Notes: generated by a model not told the origin, from the sequence alone. Numbered from the stretch's first letter, positions 1 through 6,922 are shown. The stretch: DNA of 8,008 nt from Candidatus Eiseniibacteriota bacterium (GCA_030639555.1 DAOWCM010000090.1:1-8008); one strand, 5' to 3'. Numbers and translations are program-made.

Positions 1-1470
1 ATCCGCGTCAACAAGGCGCTGGCGGACGTTGCTCACGTCCCACAGCAGGATTGGATCGGCAAGACGTTCGCTGAGATCCTGCCGACCTGCGACGAGGTCG
101 GCGCCTACGCCGATGAGGAGGTGCTGGCTACCGGCGAGGCCACGCACAGCCCGCTGGAGGCCCTGGAGCTTCCGGGGGAAACAAGATGGATACAGTCGCA
201 CAGGGTGCCGTACAGAGACAACAACGGAACCGTCGTGGGCGTTATCGCACTGTCCGTAGACGTGACGGACCGGATGGAGGCAGAGAGGGCGCTGGCCTGC
301 AAGGATGAGCAGCTGCGGCAGTCTCAGAAGATGGAGGCTATCGGACAGCTCGCAGGCGGCATAGCCCACGACTTCAACAACCTGCTGACCGCCATCTCGG
401 GCTACACGGAACTGGCGCGCGCTGAGCTGGAACCGAGCAGCTCGGCGTCCGAGATGCTGTTTGCCGTCTCGAAGGCCGCGGACCGAGCCGCGGCCCTGAC
501 GCGCCAGCTTCTGGCCTTCGGCCGCAAGCAGCCGCTCCGGCTGGCCGAGTTGGACCTCAACGACGTTGTCTCCGGGATGACCGACATGCTCGAGCGACTG
601 GTCGGAGCGGACATCAAGCTCCTGACCGGACTCGACGAGAACCTCGGCAAGATAGAGGCTGATACCTCGCAGATAGAGCAGGTCGTGATGAACCTCGCCG
701 TCAACGCCCGGGACGCCATGCCTCATGGTGGGAGGCTCACGATCAGCACATCCATGGCAGGTCCCGACGAGGTGTGTCGCGACGAGAACCCGGAGGAGTG
801 CGACCGCGACTACGTCTGCCTTCGCGTGGCCGACACCGGCGTGGGCATGGACCGCAAGATAATGGCACAGATCTTCGAGCCATTCTACACCACCAAGAAA
901 CCGGGTGTCGGAACCGGACTGGGGCTTTCCGTCGTCGATGGAATAGCGGAACAGCACGGGGGATGGGTCGACGTCCAGAGCAAACCGGAGCACGGAACGA
1001 GCTTCTCCGTATACCTGCCGGTGGCGCCCGAGCGACCGCCAGAGGACACCGATGACCAGTTCGCGGACGATGAGGCGGAGAGCGAGGCTCCGGCTGCCGG
1101 AGGTGAGAGAGTTCTGCTGGTGGAGGACGAGGACACCGTCCGCGCGTTCGCCACTCGCGCCTTGACCGATTGGGGCTACGACGTCGTCGAGACAACGTCG
1201 GCCGAGGAGGCTCTTGTGGCGCTCGAGAGTGACCCCTCAGGGTTCGACCTCATCTTCAGCGACATCGTCCTTCCCGGCAGGAGCGGAACTCAGCTGGCCG
1301 AAGAGGCCTCGACCAGGAATCCCGACACTCGCATCCTGCTCTCGAGCGGCTACCTCTTCCCCGAGGAGAGCGGCGACGACCAGTTGCCTTTCGAGACTGC
1401 ATTCCCGCTGCTCAGGAAGCCCTACTCCGCCCGTGGACTCCGCACCGCCATCCACGAGGCTCTGTGCTGA
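1..1470 (+). CDS. Hybrid sensor histidine kinase with C-terminal receiver domain (5' end outside window)
   Basis: The frame is open from base 1, so the true start lies upstream; residues are counted from the window edge. Residues 1-88 look like the end of a PAS sensor domain, finishing in the PAS-typical GVIALSVDVTDR. The HisKA H-box GGIAHDFNN carries the phospho-acceptor His123. The ATPase domain follows with N-box NLAVNARDA (Asn235), G1 DTGVGM (from Asp278), F-box IFEPFYTTK and G2 GVGTGLGL. An acidic, Pro/Glu-rich linker (about 340-365) leads to a receiver domain (about 368-488) with acidic cluster EDED (375-378), phospho-acceptor Asp421 in FSDIVLPG, Ser448/Ser449 and Lys473. All catalytic residues are present, so it should autophosphorylate His123 and pass phosphate to Asp421. 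It has no DNA-binding or HPt domain, so a separate phosphotransfer partner is expected. PAS-HK-receiver order resembles CckA-type kinases, but nothing in the window identifies the signal or target. The gene converges on the phoU remnant and DUF4126 gene. Confidence 0.93.
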   Translation: MRVNKALADVAHVPQQDWIGKTFAEILPTCDEVGAYADEEVLATGEATHSPLEALELPGETRWIQSHRVPYRDNNGTVVGVIALSVDVTDRMEAERALACKDEQLRQSQKMEAIGQLAGGIAHDFNNLLTAISGYTELARAELEPSSSASEMLFAVSKAADRAAALTRQLLAFGRKQPLRLAELDLNDVVSGMTDMLERLVGADIKLLTGLDENLGKIEADTSQIEQVVMNLAVNARDAMPHGGRLTISTSMAGPDEVCRDENPEECDRDYVCLRVADTGVGMDRKIMAQIFEPFYTTKKPGVGTGLGLSVVDGIAEQHGGWVDVQSKPEHGTSFSVYLPVAPERPPEDTDDQFADDEAESEAPAAGGERVLLVEDEDTVRAFATRALTDWGYDVVETTSAEEALVALESDPSGFDLIFSDIVLPGRSGTQLAEEASTRNPDTRILLSSGYLFPEESGDDQLPFETAFPLLRKPYSARGLRTAIHEALC

Positions 1471-1495
1471 GTTGCCGGCGCCGATTGGCCCCTCG

Positions 1496-1618
1496 TCAAT
1501 CGCCACAGGCGCCCTTGTGCCTGATGATCTCCCCCTCCACCAGGTAGATGACGTCTTCCGCGATGTTCGTGGCGTGGTCGGCGATGCGCTCGAGGGTCAG
1601 CGCCTCCGGCAGCTCATC
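1496..1618 (-). pseudogene. phoU: phoU 3' remnant (C-terminal 40 codons only)
   Basis: Reading the minus strand from 1618 down to the TGA at 1498-1496 gives 40 codons that include LERIADHATNIAEDVIY followed by LVEG. This is the highly conserved C-terminal helix signature of PhoU, the regulator that links the Pst phosphate transporter to PhoR signalling. Full PhoU is about 220 residues. Upstream in the same frame about 17 unrelated codons follow and then a TGA near 1672, with no start codon, so the remaining 80% of the gene is missing. Just before LER the residues PDELPEAL resemble the usual run-up to this helix but appear several residues short, hinting at an internal deletion as well. The remnant starts at the stop codon of the DUF4126 gene (5-base overlap) and its stop lies 25 bases from the stop of the histidine kinase. 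It could be a decayed gene, a recombination scar or an assembly junction; no product is expected. Confidence 0.75.
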
Positions 1619-2174
1619 GGGACGAGCGCCGCGACCACCGTCGCAGGCGGACGAGGAACGCGCCCATGATGATCACGAGCGCTACCGCGACGATCGGCAG
1701 AACAACAGCGAGAGTCGCAACGACCGCTGACCCACCCAGCTCACCGGTGGACACGACAGGGTTGGCAAGCCCTCCGGTCGTTACCGCGGACGTCCCGCGG
1801 AGCGCGACCGTCGCCGCCTGCACGGCAGCGGCGGTCCCTCCACCCGCTATGACCGCCAGGGTCCATCTGAGAAAGGGCGACATGTCGCCGACCACGGAGG
1901 CCGTGATGACGACGCCCGCTGCCACGGCGGCCGGCGTTGCTATGGTGTCCAGGAGATTGTCCAGCCACGGGACGTAGTACGCGGCTACCTCGAGAAGCGT
2001 CGCCGCCGCGAAGGCCACCAGCGCGTAGTGCGTGCCCATCCACGCGAAGCCGGGCGCGAGCTCCAGGTGCCCGCTCATCGCTGCGATGCTCACGACGAGG
2101 AACGGGACGAACACCCTGAATCCGCACGCAGCGGCCAGTCCGATCCCTATGAGAACACTGAGGGCTATCTCCAT
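1614..2174 (-). CDS. DUF4126-family integral membrane protein
   Basis: The protein has 186 residues and is almost entirely hydrophobic. Likely membrane segments lie near residues 4-32, 50-70, 80-96, 101-126 and 148-176, and the C-terminal tail is short and very basic (RLRRWSRRSSR), probably cytoplasmic. The N-terminal GFRVFVPFL motif, the LLEVAAYYVPWLDNLLDTI segment before the third helix and the Gly/Ala-rich helices match my recollection of DUF4126, a family of unknown function. The start at 2174 is supported by GAGGAG nine bases upstream. It is divergent from fusA and its stop touches the phoU remnant, so the original 3' neighbour on this strand may have been phoU. Possible truncation of the tail at that junction cannot be excluded, although basic tails are common after a last helix. 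The family assignment is from pattern memory; a membrane protein is nearly certain, its role is unknown. Confidence 0.8.
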   Translation of the reverse strand: MEIALSVLIGIGLAAACGFRVFVPFLVVSIAAMSGHLELAPGFAWMGTHYALVAFAAATLLEVAAYYVPWLDNLLDTIATPAAVAAGVVITASVVGDMSPFLRWTLAVIAGGGTAAAVQAATVALRGTSAVTTGGLANPVVSTGELGGSAVVATLAVVLPIVAVALVIIMGAFLVRLRRWSRRSSR

Positions 2175-2183
2175 AGTATCAGG

Positions 2184-2189
2184 CTCCTC
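2184..2189 (-). promoter_or_regulatory. Shine-Dalgarno site of the DUF4126 gene
   Basis: Minus-strand GAGGAG lies nine bases before the ATG at 2174-2172. It supports this start. Confidence 0.55.
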
Positions 2190-2230
2190 GTACCGGTCCT
2201 GGTGGGCGGTCCAAGTGGACGCTTATGAGA

Positions 2231-2261
2231 ATCATACCACGGCTTCTGCGACCCACGCCAA
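2231..2261 (-). promoter_or_regulatory. Candidate promoter of the DUF4126 gene
   Basis: On the minus strand TATGAT (2236-2231, five of six matches to the -10 consensus) is preceded by TTGGCG (2261-2256) at a 19-base spacing, which is longer than ideal. The -10 forms one arm of a perfect dyad TATGA-GAA-TCATA (2224-2236). The implied leader is about 50 bases and contains a second small dyad, GTCCA-AG-TGGAC (2209-2220). The -10 is convincing, the -35 weak. Confidence 0.3.
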
Positions 2262-2324
2262 GGCTTCTCCGCGCGGCCACGCCTGGCCCGGAACCGCGCC
2301 GGGGCGTCCTCGATGGCCCCCGTG

Positions 2325-2353
2325 TTGACTTCGCCCCCCGTCCGGGTTAGCCT
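2325..2353 (+). promoter_or_regulatory. Candidate fusA promoter
   Basis: TTGACT (2325-2330) is followed after 17 bases by TAGCCT (2348-2353). The -35 matches the sigma-70 consensus in five of six positions and the -10 in three. Transcription would begin near 2360 and give a leader of roughly 77 bases. The same TTGAC/TAG pattern occurs before the two minus-strand genes on the right, which raises confidence. Confidence 0.45.
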
Positions 2354-2368
2354 GCCCTCAATCCGTCG

Positions 2369-2408
2369 TGCGGCTCCCTCCTGGAATCGCACGGCCGGGA
2401 GGGCCGCA
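2369..2408 (+). promoter_or_regulatory. GC-rich hairpin in the fusA leader
   Basis: TGCGGC (2369-2374) can pair with GCCGCA (2403-2408), and after a two-base bulge CCTCC (2377-2381) pairs with GGAGG (2398-2402), leaving a 16-base loop. That is eleven pairs, ten of them G-C apart from one T-A at each of two positions. It lies wholly in the inferred leader, ends 17 bases before the Shine-Dalgarno site, and no T-run follows it. It could shape translation or mRNA stability; function is inferred only from position. Confidence 0.3.
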
Positions 2409-2425
2409 AGCGCCAACATTCTCAC

Positions 2426-2431
2426 AGGGGG
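2426..2431 (+). promoter_or_regulatory. Shine-Dalgarno site that sets the fusA start
   Basis: AGGGGG ends five bases before ATG 2437. The frame is open upstream to 2368, but only the 2437 start has a ribosome site and gives the standard EF-G N-terminus. Confidence 0.6.
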
Positions 2432-2436
2432 AAGAC

Positions 2437-4530
2437 ATGCCCCGCAGCATCGACATCAGCAGAATCCGAAACGTCGGCCTCACGGCCCACATAGATGCCG
2501 GCAAGACCACCGTCACCGAGCGCATCCTGTATTTTGCGGGCAGAACCCACCGGCTGGGCGAGGTCCACGACGGCGAGGCCACGATGGACTGGATGGTCCA
2601 GGAGCAGGAACGCGGCATCACCATCACGTCGGCCGCGACGACCGCACACTGGAAGGACCATCAGATCAACGTCATCGATACACCGGGGCACGTCGACTTC
2701 ACGGCCGAGGTGGAGCGATCGCTCCGCGTGCTGGACGGGACCGTGGCGCTCTTCTGTGCCGTGGGTGGAGTGCAGCCCCAATCTGAGACCGTCTGGCGCC
2801 AGGCCGAGAAGTACCGCGTCCCGCGCATCGCCTTCATCAACAAGATGGACCGCACCGGCGCCGACTTCGACGGCGTCGTCGAGGACATCCGCGAAGAGCT
2901 GGGCGCAAACGCGGTGCCGGTCGTGCTGCCCATCGGCGCCGAGGATCGTTTCGTGGGTATTATCGACCTGGTCGACATGAAGGCCGTCTACTACGACGAC
3001 ACGAAGGACGGCATCGCGATCCGCGAGGAGGACATTCCTGAAGAGCTCCTCGAGAAGGCACGTTCCGCGGAGGCGGTGATGATCGAACGCATCAGCGAGC
3101 AGGACGAGCAACTGATGGAGAAGTTCCTCGAGGGCGAGACACCCGGTCGCGGCGAGTGCATCGCCGCGATGAGGCAAGCAACGATAGCCGGTGACATCAT
3201 CCCCGTCCTGTGCGGTGCGGCCTTCAAGAACAAGGGCGTGCGGCGTCTCATGGACGCCATTATCGACTACCTGCCCTCCCCGCTCGACCTGCCGCCCGTC
3301 ATCGGCGCGCAGAAGGAGAGCAATGCGGAAATCCTCCGTCAACCGAGAGACGACTCCCCGCTTGCCGCGCTCGCATTCAAGATCCAGTCGGACAAGCACA
3401 TGGGGAAGCTCACGTACGTCCGCGTCTACTCCGGAACACTCAACTCGGGCGAGGTCGTCTACAACTCGACGCGCGAGAAGCGCCAGCGCGTGGGCCGGCT
3501 ATTCATGATGCACGCGGACAACAGACAGGTCGTGGAGACGCTGCACGCCGGCGAGGTTGGCGCCGTCGTCGGTCTCGGAGACACGCGCACGGGCGACACC
3601 ATCTGCACCGAGAAGCACCCGGTGGTCCTGGAGTCGATCGAGTTCCCAGCCCCGGTCATCGGCCTCGCGGTCACGCCGGAGAGCAGGATAGACCGCGACA
3701 ACCTGTCGAAGGCCCTCATGCGTCTAGCGGAGGAGGATCCAACCTTCACGGTCACGACGAATCAGGAGACCGGCGACGTCATCATCTCCGGCATGGGAGA
3801 GCTCCATCTCGAGATAATCGTCGACAGGCTCAAGCGGGAGTTCAACGTGAACACGCAGGTGGGCAAGCCGCAGGTGGCCTACCGCGAGACGGTCGTCGGG
3901 TCGGTCGAGCACGTGCATAAGCTCGTCAAGCAGACCGGCGGCCACGGGCAGTACGCCCACGTGAAGATAGAGGTGCGACCGGCCGAGCCGGGTTCGGGTC
4001 TCCATTTCGAGGACCGTGTGACGGGTGGGAGAATCCCCAAGGAGTACATCCCGGCCGTCGAGCGCGGAGTGGTGGACGCTATGGCGAAGGGTCCATATGC
4101 CGGTTTCCCGATGGTCGACGTCTTTGTGGTGCTGCTGGACGGTTCCTCACACGATGTCGACTCGTCGGAGATGGCGTTCAGGACGTGCGCGAGGCAGGCC
4201 TTCCGGGACGCGTGCAAGAAGGCGGGGCTCCAGCTGCTTGAGCCCGTAATGAGCGTCGAGGTCACCGCGCCCGAGGACCACACCGGCGCGATCACCGGCA
4301 GCCTTTGCAGCAAGCGCGGACAGATCATCGACATGGAGTCGCGCGGCAAAGCGAGCGTCACGCGCGCCCGTGTGCCGCTGGCAGAGATGTTCGGATACTC
4401 CTCCGAACTCCGGAACGCGACGAGCGGCCGCGGCGAATTCACGATGCAGTTCGAGCACTACGAGGCCGTCCCCTACGCCCTCGCCGAGGAAATTGTCGAG
4501 GCCCGCAGGAAGGCCAAGAGCGGGAAATAG
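2437..4530 (+). CDS. fusA: Translation elongation factor G
   Basis: The 697-residue product has the normal EF-G length. EF-G is the cytoplasmic GTPase that drives tRNA-mRNA translocation on the ribosome and, with ribosome recycling factor, helps split spent ribosomes. The G domain is intact: P-loop AHIDAGKTT (17-25), switch I ending RGITI (59-63), DTPGHVDF (81-88) with catalytic His85, NKMD (135-138) and a later CGAAFKN element. Domain IV carries HDVDSSE with tip-loop His572, equivalent to the conserved translocation His of E. coli EF-G. The second tip region reads GSLCSKRGQI where most EF-Gs have GDLNSRRG-like residues. Domain V has PLAEMFGYSSELR and the C-terminus is a basic RRKAKSGK. There are no rpsL, rpsG or tuf genes on either side, so this is outside the usual str operon and may be the only copy relocated or a second paralogue. 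I cannot tell which from the window, but the fold and active site look functional. Confidence 0.97.
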   Translation: MPRSIDISRIRNVGLTAHIDAGKTTVTERILYFAGRTHRLGEVHDGEATMDWMVQEQERGITITSAATTAHWKDHQINVIDTPGHVDFTAEVERSLRVLDGTVALFCAVGGVQPQSETVWRQAEKYRVPRIAFINKMDRTGADFDGVVEDIREELGANAVPVVLPIGAEDRFVGIIDLVDMKAVYYDDTKDGIAIREEDIPEELLEKARSAEAVMIERISEQDEQLMEKFLEGETPGRGECIAAMRQATIAGDIIPVLCGAAFKNKGVRRLMDAIIDYLPSPLDLPPVIGAQKESNAEILRQPRDDSPLAALAFKIQSDKHMGKLTYVRVYSGTLNSGEVVYNSTREKRQRVGRLFMMHADNRQVVETLHAGEVGAVVGLGDTRTGDTICTEKHPVVLESIEFPAPVIGLAVTPESRIDRDNLSKALMRLAEEDPTFTVTTNQETGDVIISGMGELHLEIIVDRLKREFNVNTQVGKPQVAYRETVVGSVEHVHKLVKQTGGHGQYAHVKIEVRPAEPGSGLHFEDRVTGGRIPKEYIPAVERGVVDAMAKGPYAGFPMVDVFVVLLDGSSHDVDSSEMAFRTCARQAFRDACKKAGLQLLEPVMSVEVTAPEDHTGAITGSLCSKRGQIIDMESRGKASVTRARVPLAEMFGYSSELRNATSGRGEFTMQFEHYEAVPYALAEEIVEARRKAKSGK

Positions 4531-4554
4531 GCGGGGCGGCACGCTCGCACCGTC

Positions 4555-4581
4555 GGCCCGCGCGCTCGCGACCGGCGGGCC
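4555..4581. terminator. Possible hairpin between convergent fusA and MFS genes
   Basis: GGCCCGC (4555-4561) and GCGGGCC (4575-4581) form a perfect seven-pair stem with a 13-base loop in the 104-base gap between two convergent stop codons. The place suits a bidirectional terminator, but no T-run follows on either strand, and short GC stems arise easily in GC-rich sequence. Confidence 0.22.
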
Positions 4582-4634
4582 CGCAGAGCCGCACTGTGCC
4601 TTCTTGGCAAACCTCCGCACGCTCACAAGGTACG

Positions 4635-5891
4635 TCAGCCGCGGGTCCGCGAGGTAGCCCCGCGGGGCATCGACACAAGCAGGATAGTCGCGACCAGCGC
4701 CAGGATGGAGCCGGCAAAGAACGGCGCGCCGGGCCCGAACCCGGGCCACCCTCCCACACCCTGCCACAGGACTCCGGCGATGATGCTCGCCGGGAGCGCC
4801 GTCACACCGACAGCCGCGCTGTAGACGCCATATGCGGTGCCGCGTCGCTCCTTGGGCACGAGGTCTGCCACGAACGCCTTGGCGACGCCGTGAGTCATCC
4901 CGTAGTAGACACCGTACACCCCCATGAGAGCCCATGTGTGCCACCCCGCCGTGGCCTTCGCGAATCCCAGGTACACGACCACATAGAGCAGCCACCCGAT
5001 GACAAGGAACCTGCGCCGGCCGAACCTGTCGGACAGGGCTCCGGCCGGACTCGAGACCGCAGCGTAGACCAGGTTGAACGTCAACATCATCCCGAGAACT
5101 CCGGGGACGGTGAGCCCGGCGTGCTGCGCGCGCAGTATCAGGAAGGCGTCCGACGAGTTGCCGAGCGTGAAGACGACGATGACCAGCAGGAAATACCTGA
5201 ACCGGCGGTCGAATCCCGCGAGAGTCAACCTCGGAGGTGTGGCCCGAGGACCCTCGATCTTCGTTTCCTTGGCGCCGAGCGCGAGCACCAGCACAGCGAG
5301 GATCGCAGGGACCATGCTCGCGAGCACGATGATCTGGAACGACCCGCGGCTGAGATCCACGCTACCGCGCTGTGTGGCGAGCAGGATGAGGAGCGCGATC
5401 CCGATTCCTACGACGGCGCCCGCCGTGTCGCCGGCGCGGTGAAGCCCGAACGCGACGCCCCGCTGGCGCTCGTCAACACTGTCGGCCACGAGCGCGTCGC
5501 GGGGGGCAGTCCGGATGCCCTTACCCACGCGGTCTCCGAACCGTACGGCGAGCACGCCGCCCCACGTCGTGACCAGGTAGAGAAACGGCTTGACGACCGT
5601 CGACACCGAGTATCCGATGACCGCGAGTCTCTTCCTCTTGCCGAGCTTGTCGGAGAGCCACCCCGAGAACATCTTTAGCAGGCTGGCCGTGGACTCCGCA
5701 ACTCCCTCGATCGCACCAATGGCGGCGGTCCTGACTCCCAGCACGTTGAACAGGAAGAGCGGCAGTAGGTTCAGGATCATCTCGGATGAGATGTCCATGA
5801 GGAAGCTCGTCGCCGTCACGATCCAAACGTTCCGGGGAAGACGGCGTCGCACGTCGCGTGATTCGTTAGAGGTATTCACAGGATCGGCCAT
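4635..5891 (-). CDS. Major facilitator superfamily transporter
   Basis: The protein has 418 residues and 11-12 likely membrane helices in two similar halves. The MFS motif A appears twice: GWLSDKLGKRKRL (77-89) between helices 2 and 3, and GALSDRFGRRRFL (284-296) in the second half. GKGIRTAPRDAL (123-134) in the first half, followed by an Arg-Gly-rich FGLHRAGDTAGAVVG segment, is typical of the MJ1317-like MFS group as I remember it. A polar loop of about 25 residues (208-232) separates the halves. It should move a small solute across the inner membrane by proton or substrate coupling; the substrate cannot be read from sequence. The start is supported by GGAG (5902-5899) seven bases upstream. 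It lies 87 bases downstream of the lipid kinase on the same strand, with a candidate promoter of its own, so co-transcription is possible but not required. It converges on fusA. Confidence 0.92.
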   Translation of the reverse strand: MADPVNTSNESRDVRRRLPRNVWIVTATSFLMDISSEMILNLLPLFLFNVLGVRTAAIGAIEGVAESTASLLKMFSGWLSDKLGKRKRLAVIGYSVSTVVKPFLYLVTTWGGVLAVRFGDRVGKGIRTAPRDALVADSVDERQRGVAFGLHRAGDTAGAVVGIGIALLILLATQRGSVDLSRGSFQIIVLASMVPAILAVLVLALGAKETKIEGPRATPPRLTLAGFDRRFRYFLLVIVVFTLGNSSDAFLILRAQHAGLTVPGVLGMMLTFNLVYAAVSSPAGALSDRFGRRRFLVIGWLLYVVVYLGFAKATAGWHTWALMGVYGVYYGMTHGVAKAFVADLVPKERRGTAYGVYSAAVGVTALPASIIAGVLWQGVGGWPGFGPGAPFFAGSILALVATILLVSMPRGATSRTRG

Positions 5892-5952
5892 TCGCGGACT
5901 CCGTCAGCAGGGACGCGCGCCCCGGCGGCGCTGAACTCCACAACTCCTGGGC

Positions 5953-5982
5953 ACGCTAGCACGCTTCTCCGCGGACGGTCAA
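5953..5982 (-). promoter_or_regulatory. Candidate promoter of the MFS gene
   Basis: On the minus strand TTGACC (5982-5977) precedes TAGCGT (5958-5953) by 18 bases. The -35 overlaps the TGA stop codon of the lipid kinase. The leader would be about 55 bases. The match to the other TTGAC/TAG candidates here supports it. Confidence 0.4.
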
Positions 5983-6869
5983 CCCCGCGGGACAATCACC
6001 CTGACAGTCTGCGGCAGCACGGTCACCTCGACGGGCGTCTCGCCTATCAGGTCGCCGTCGCCCTGGACCGGCAGTATGCGATTGGCTTCGATCTTCACAC
6101 TGCGCCGTGCGCGGAGCCATCGGACGTTCGGCAGGGGTTTCCGATGATGACGCATCACCCTCAGGCCGGACCGGATGGATTCAGCGGCAGTCGGCACGAG
6201 CACGAGGCACAGGTCCAGCTTGCCGTCGTCCGGCAGTATCTCGGGGGCCCACGGCCAGGGGATATCACCGATGAAATCGCAGTTGGCAACGGTGACCTCC
6301 GTCGCCCTCACCCGAGTGGTCCGGCCATCGACGGTGACCGTGAAGCGGCACGGACGGAAGCCCAACAACTTCGGAAGCCCCGTTCCTACGTACGCCGCGC
6401 GGCCGAACCTGCGCTTGTCGGCGTTGCTCGTGTCGCGCACGGTGGCCGAGCTGATACCGACACCGATGTTGAGGACGAACACGCTTGTCCCGACGCGCAT
6501 CGCGTCTATCGTCCTGATCGCGTGCTCCCCGGCAATGAGACCGGCGGCCTCGACCGGGTCCAGGGGGACGCCGAGCCCTCTGGCAAGCAGGTTCCCGGTC
6601 CCCGCCGGGACGATGGCGATCGGCAGGAGCGCTCCGTCCAGCCCCTCGACGACACCGGAGACAGTACCGTCTCCGCCCACGGCAACGAACATGTCGAAGC
6701 CGCGAGCCGCGGCTGCCCTGATGATGTCCGAGACCGACTCCCCGGCGGAGATCTCTCGGAATTCCAGCCCCCGCCCGCCTGTCGCGGCGGCGCGCTCGAT
6801 CGCGGCCCCGACCGTGTCGGCATGGTAGTGCCCGGATGCCGGGTTGACGATGACGAAGACTTTGCTCAT
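5979..6869 (-). CDS. Diacylglycerol kinase-family lipid kinase (YegS/BmrU/DagK type)
   Basis: The 296-residue length is normal for bacterial lipid kinases of this family, which phosphorylate membrane lipids such as diacylglycerol using ATP. The N-terminal catalytic domain starts with VNPASG (8-13), has the nucleotide-binding GGDGT (65-69) followed by VSGVVEGL, and PAGTGNLLARGLG (88-100). NIGVGISS then marks the start of the C-terminal beta-sandwich domain, which includes PEILPDDGKLDL and ends with QGDGDLIGETPVEVTVLP, the family's closing acidic-Gly strand. There is no signal peptide or membrane helix, so it is probably a soluble enzyme acting at the inner membrane face. The start at 6869 has GAGGA (6881-6877) seven bases upstream. 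A strong promoter candidate lies about 130 bases further up. It is divergent from the secreted-protein gene and precedes the MFS gene. True substrate (diacylglycerol, sphingoid base, phosphatidylglycerol or other) is not determinable here. Confidence 0.94.
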   Translation of the reverse strand: MSKVFVIVNPASGHYHADTVGAAIERAAATGGRGLEFREISAGESVSDIIRAAAARGFDMFVAVGGDGTVSGVVEGLDGALLPIAIVPAGTGNLLARGLGVPLDPVEAAGLIAGEHAIRTIDAMRVGTSVFVLNIGVGISSATVRDTSNADKRRFGRAAYVGTGLPKLLGFRPCRFTVTVDGRTTRVRATEVTVANCDFIGDIPWPWAPEILPDDGKLDLCLVLVPTAAESIRSGLRVMRHHRKPLPNVRWLRARRSVKIEANRILPVQGDGDLIGETPVEVTVLPQTVRVIVPRG

Positions 6870-6922
6870 GGGTGAATCCTCGATCCGGGAGGTGCCCTCG
6901 CGGCGGTCTCCCTAATGCCTCG

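Noticed and set aside
29..259. Plus-strand short frame at the left edge
   Set aside because: It is out of frame with the histidine kinase, which is open from base 1 and shows PAS-like sequence there.
1..1470. PhoR phosphate sensor kinase
   Set aside because: Tempting because of the phoU remnant, but PhoR is not a hybrid with a receiver domain and has membrane helices before its PAS. The visible architecture is CckA-like.
1471..1495. Terminator between the kinase and phoU remnant
   Set aside because: Only a GGCGCC palindrome and three- to four-base stems are present, without a T-run.
2422..3399. Minus-strand open frame (325 codons) inside fusA
   Set aside because: It is the antisense shadow of the EF-G G domain, with no ribosome site or recognisable domain.
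4305..5678. Long plus-strand open frame (457 codons) across the fusA end and MFS gene
   Set aside because: It is antisense to a clear MFS protein and out of frame with EF-G. Composition is Arg/Glu/Pro-rich low complexity with no motif.
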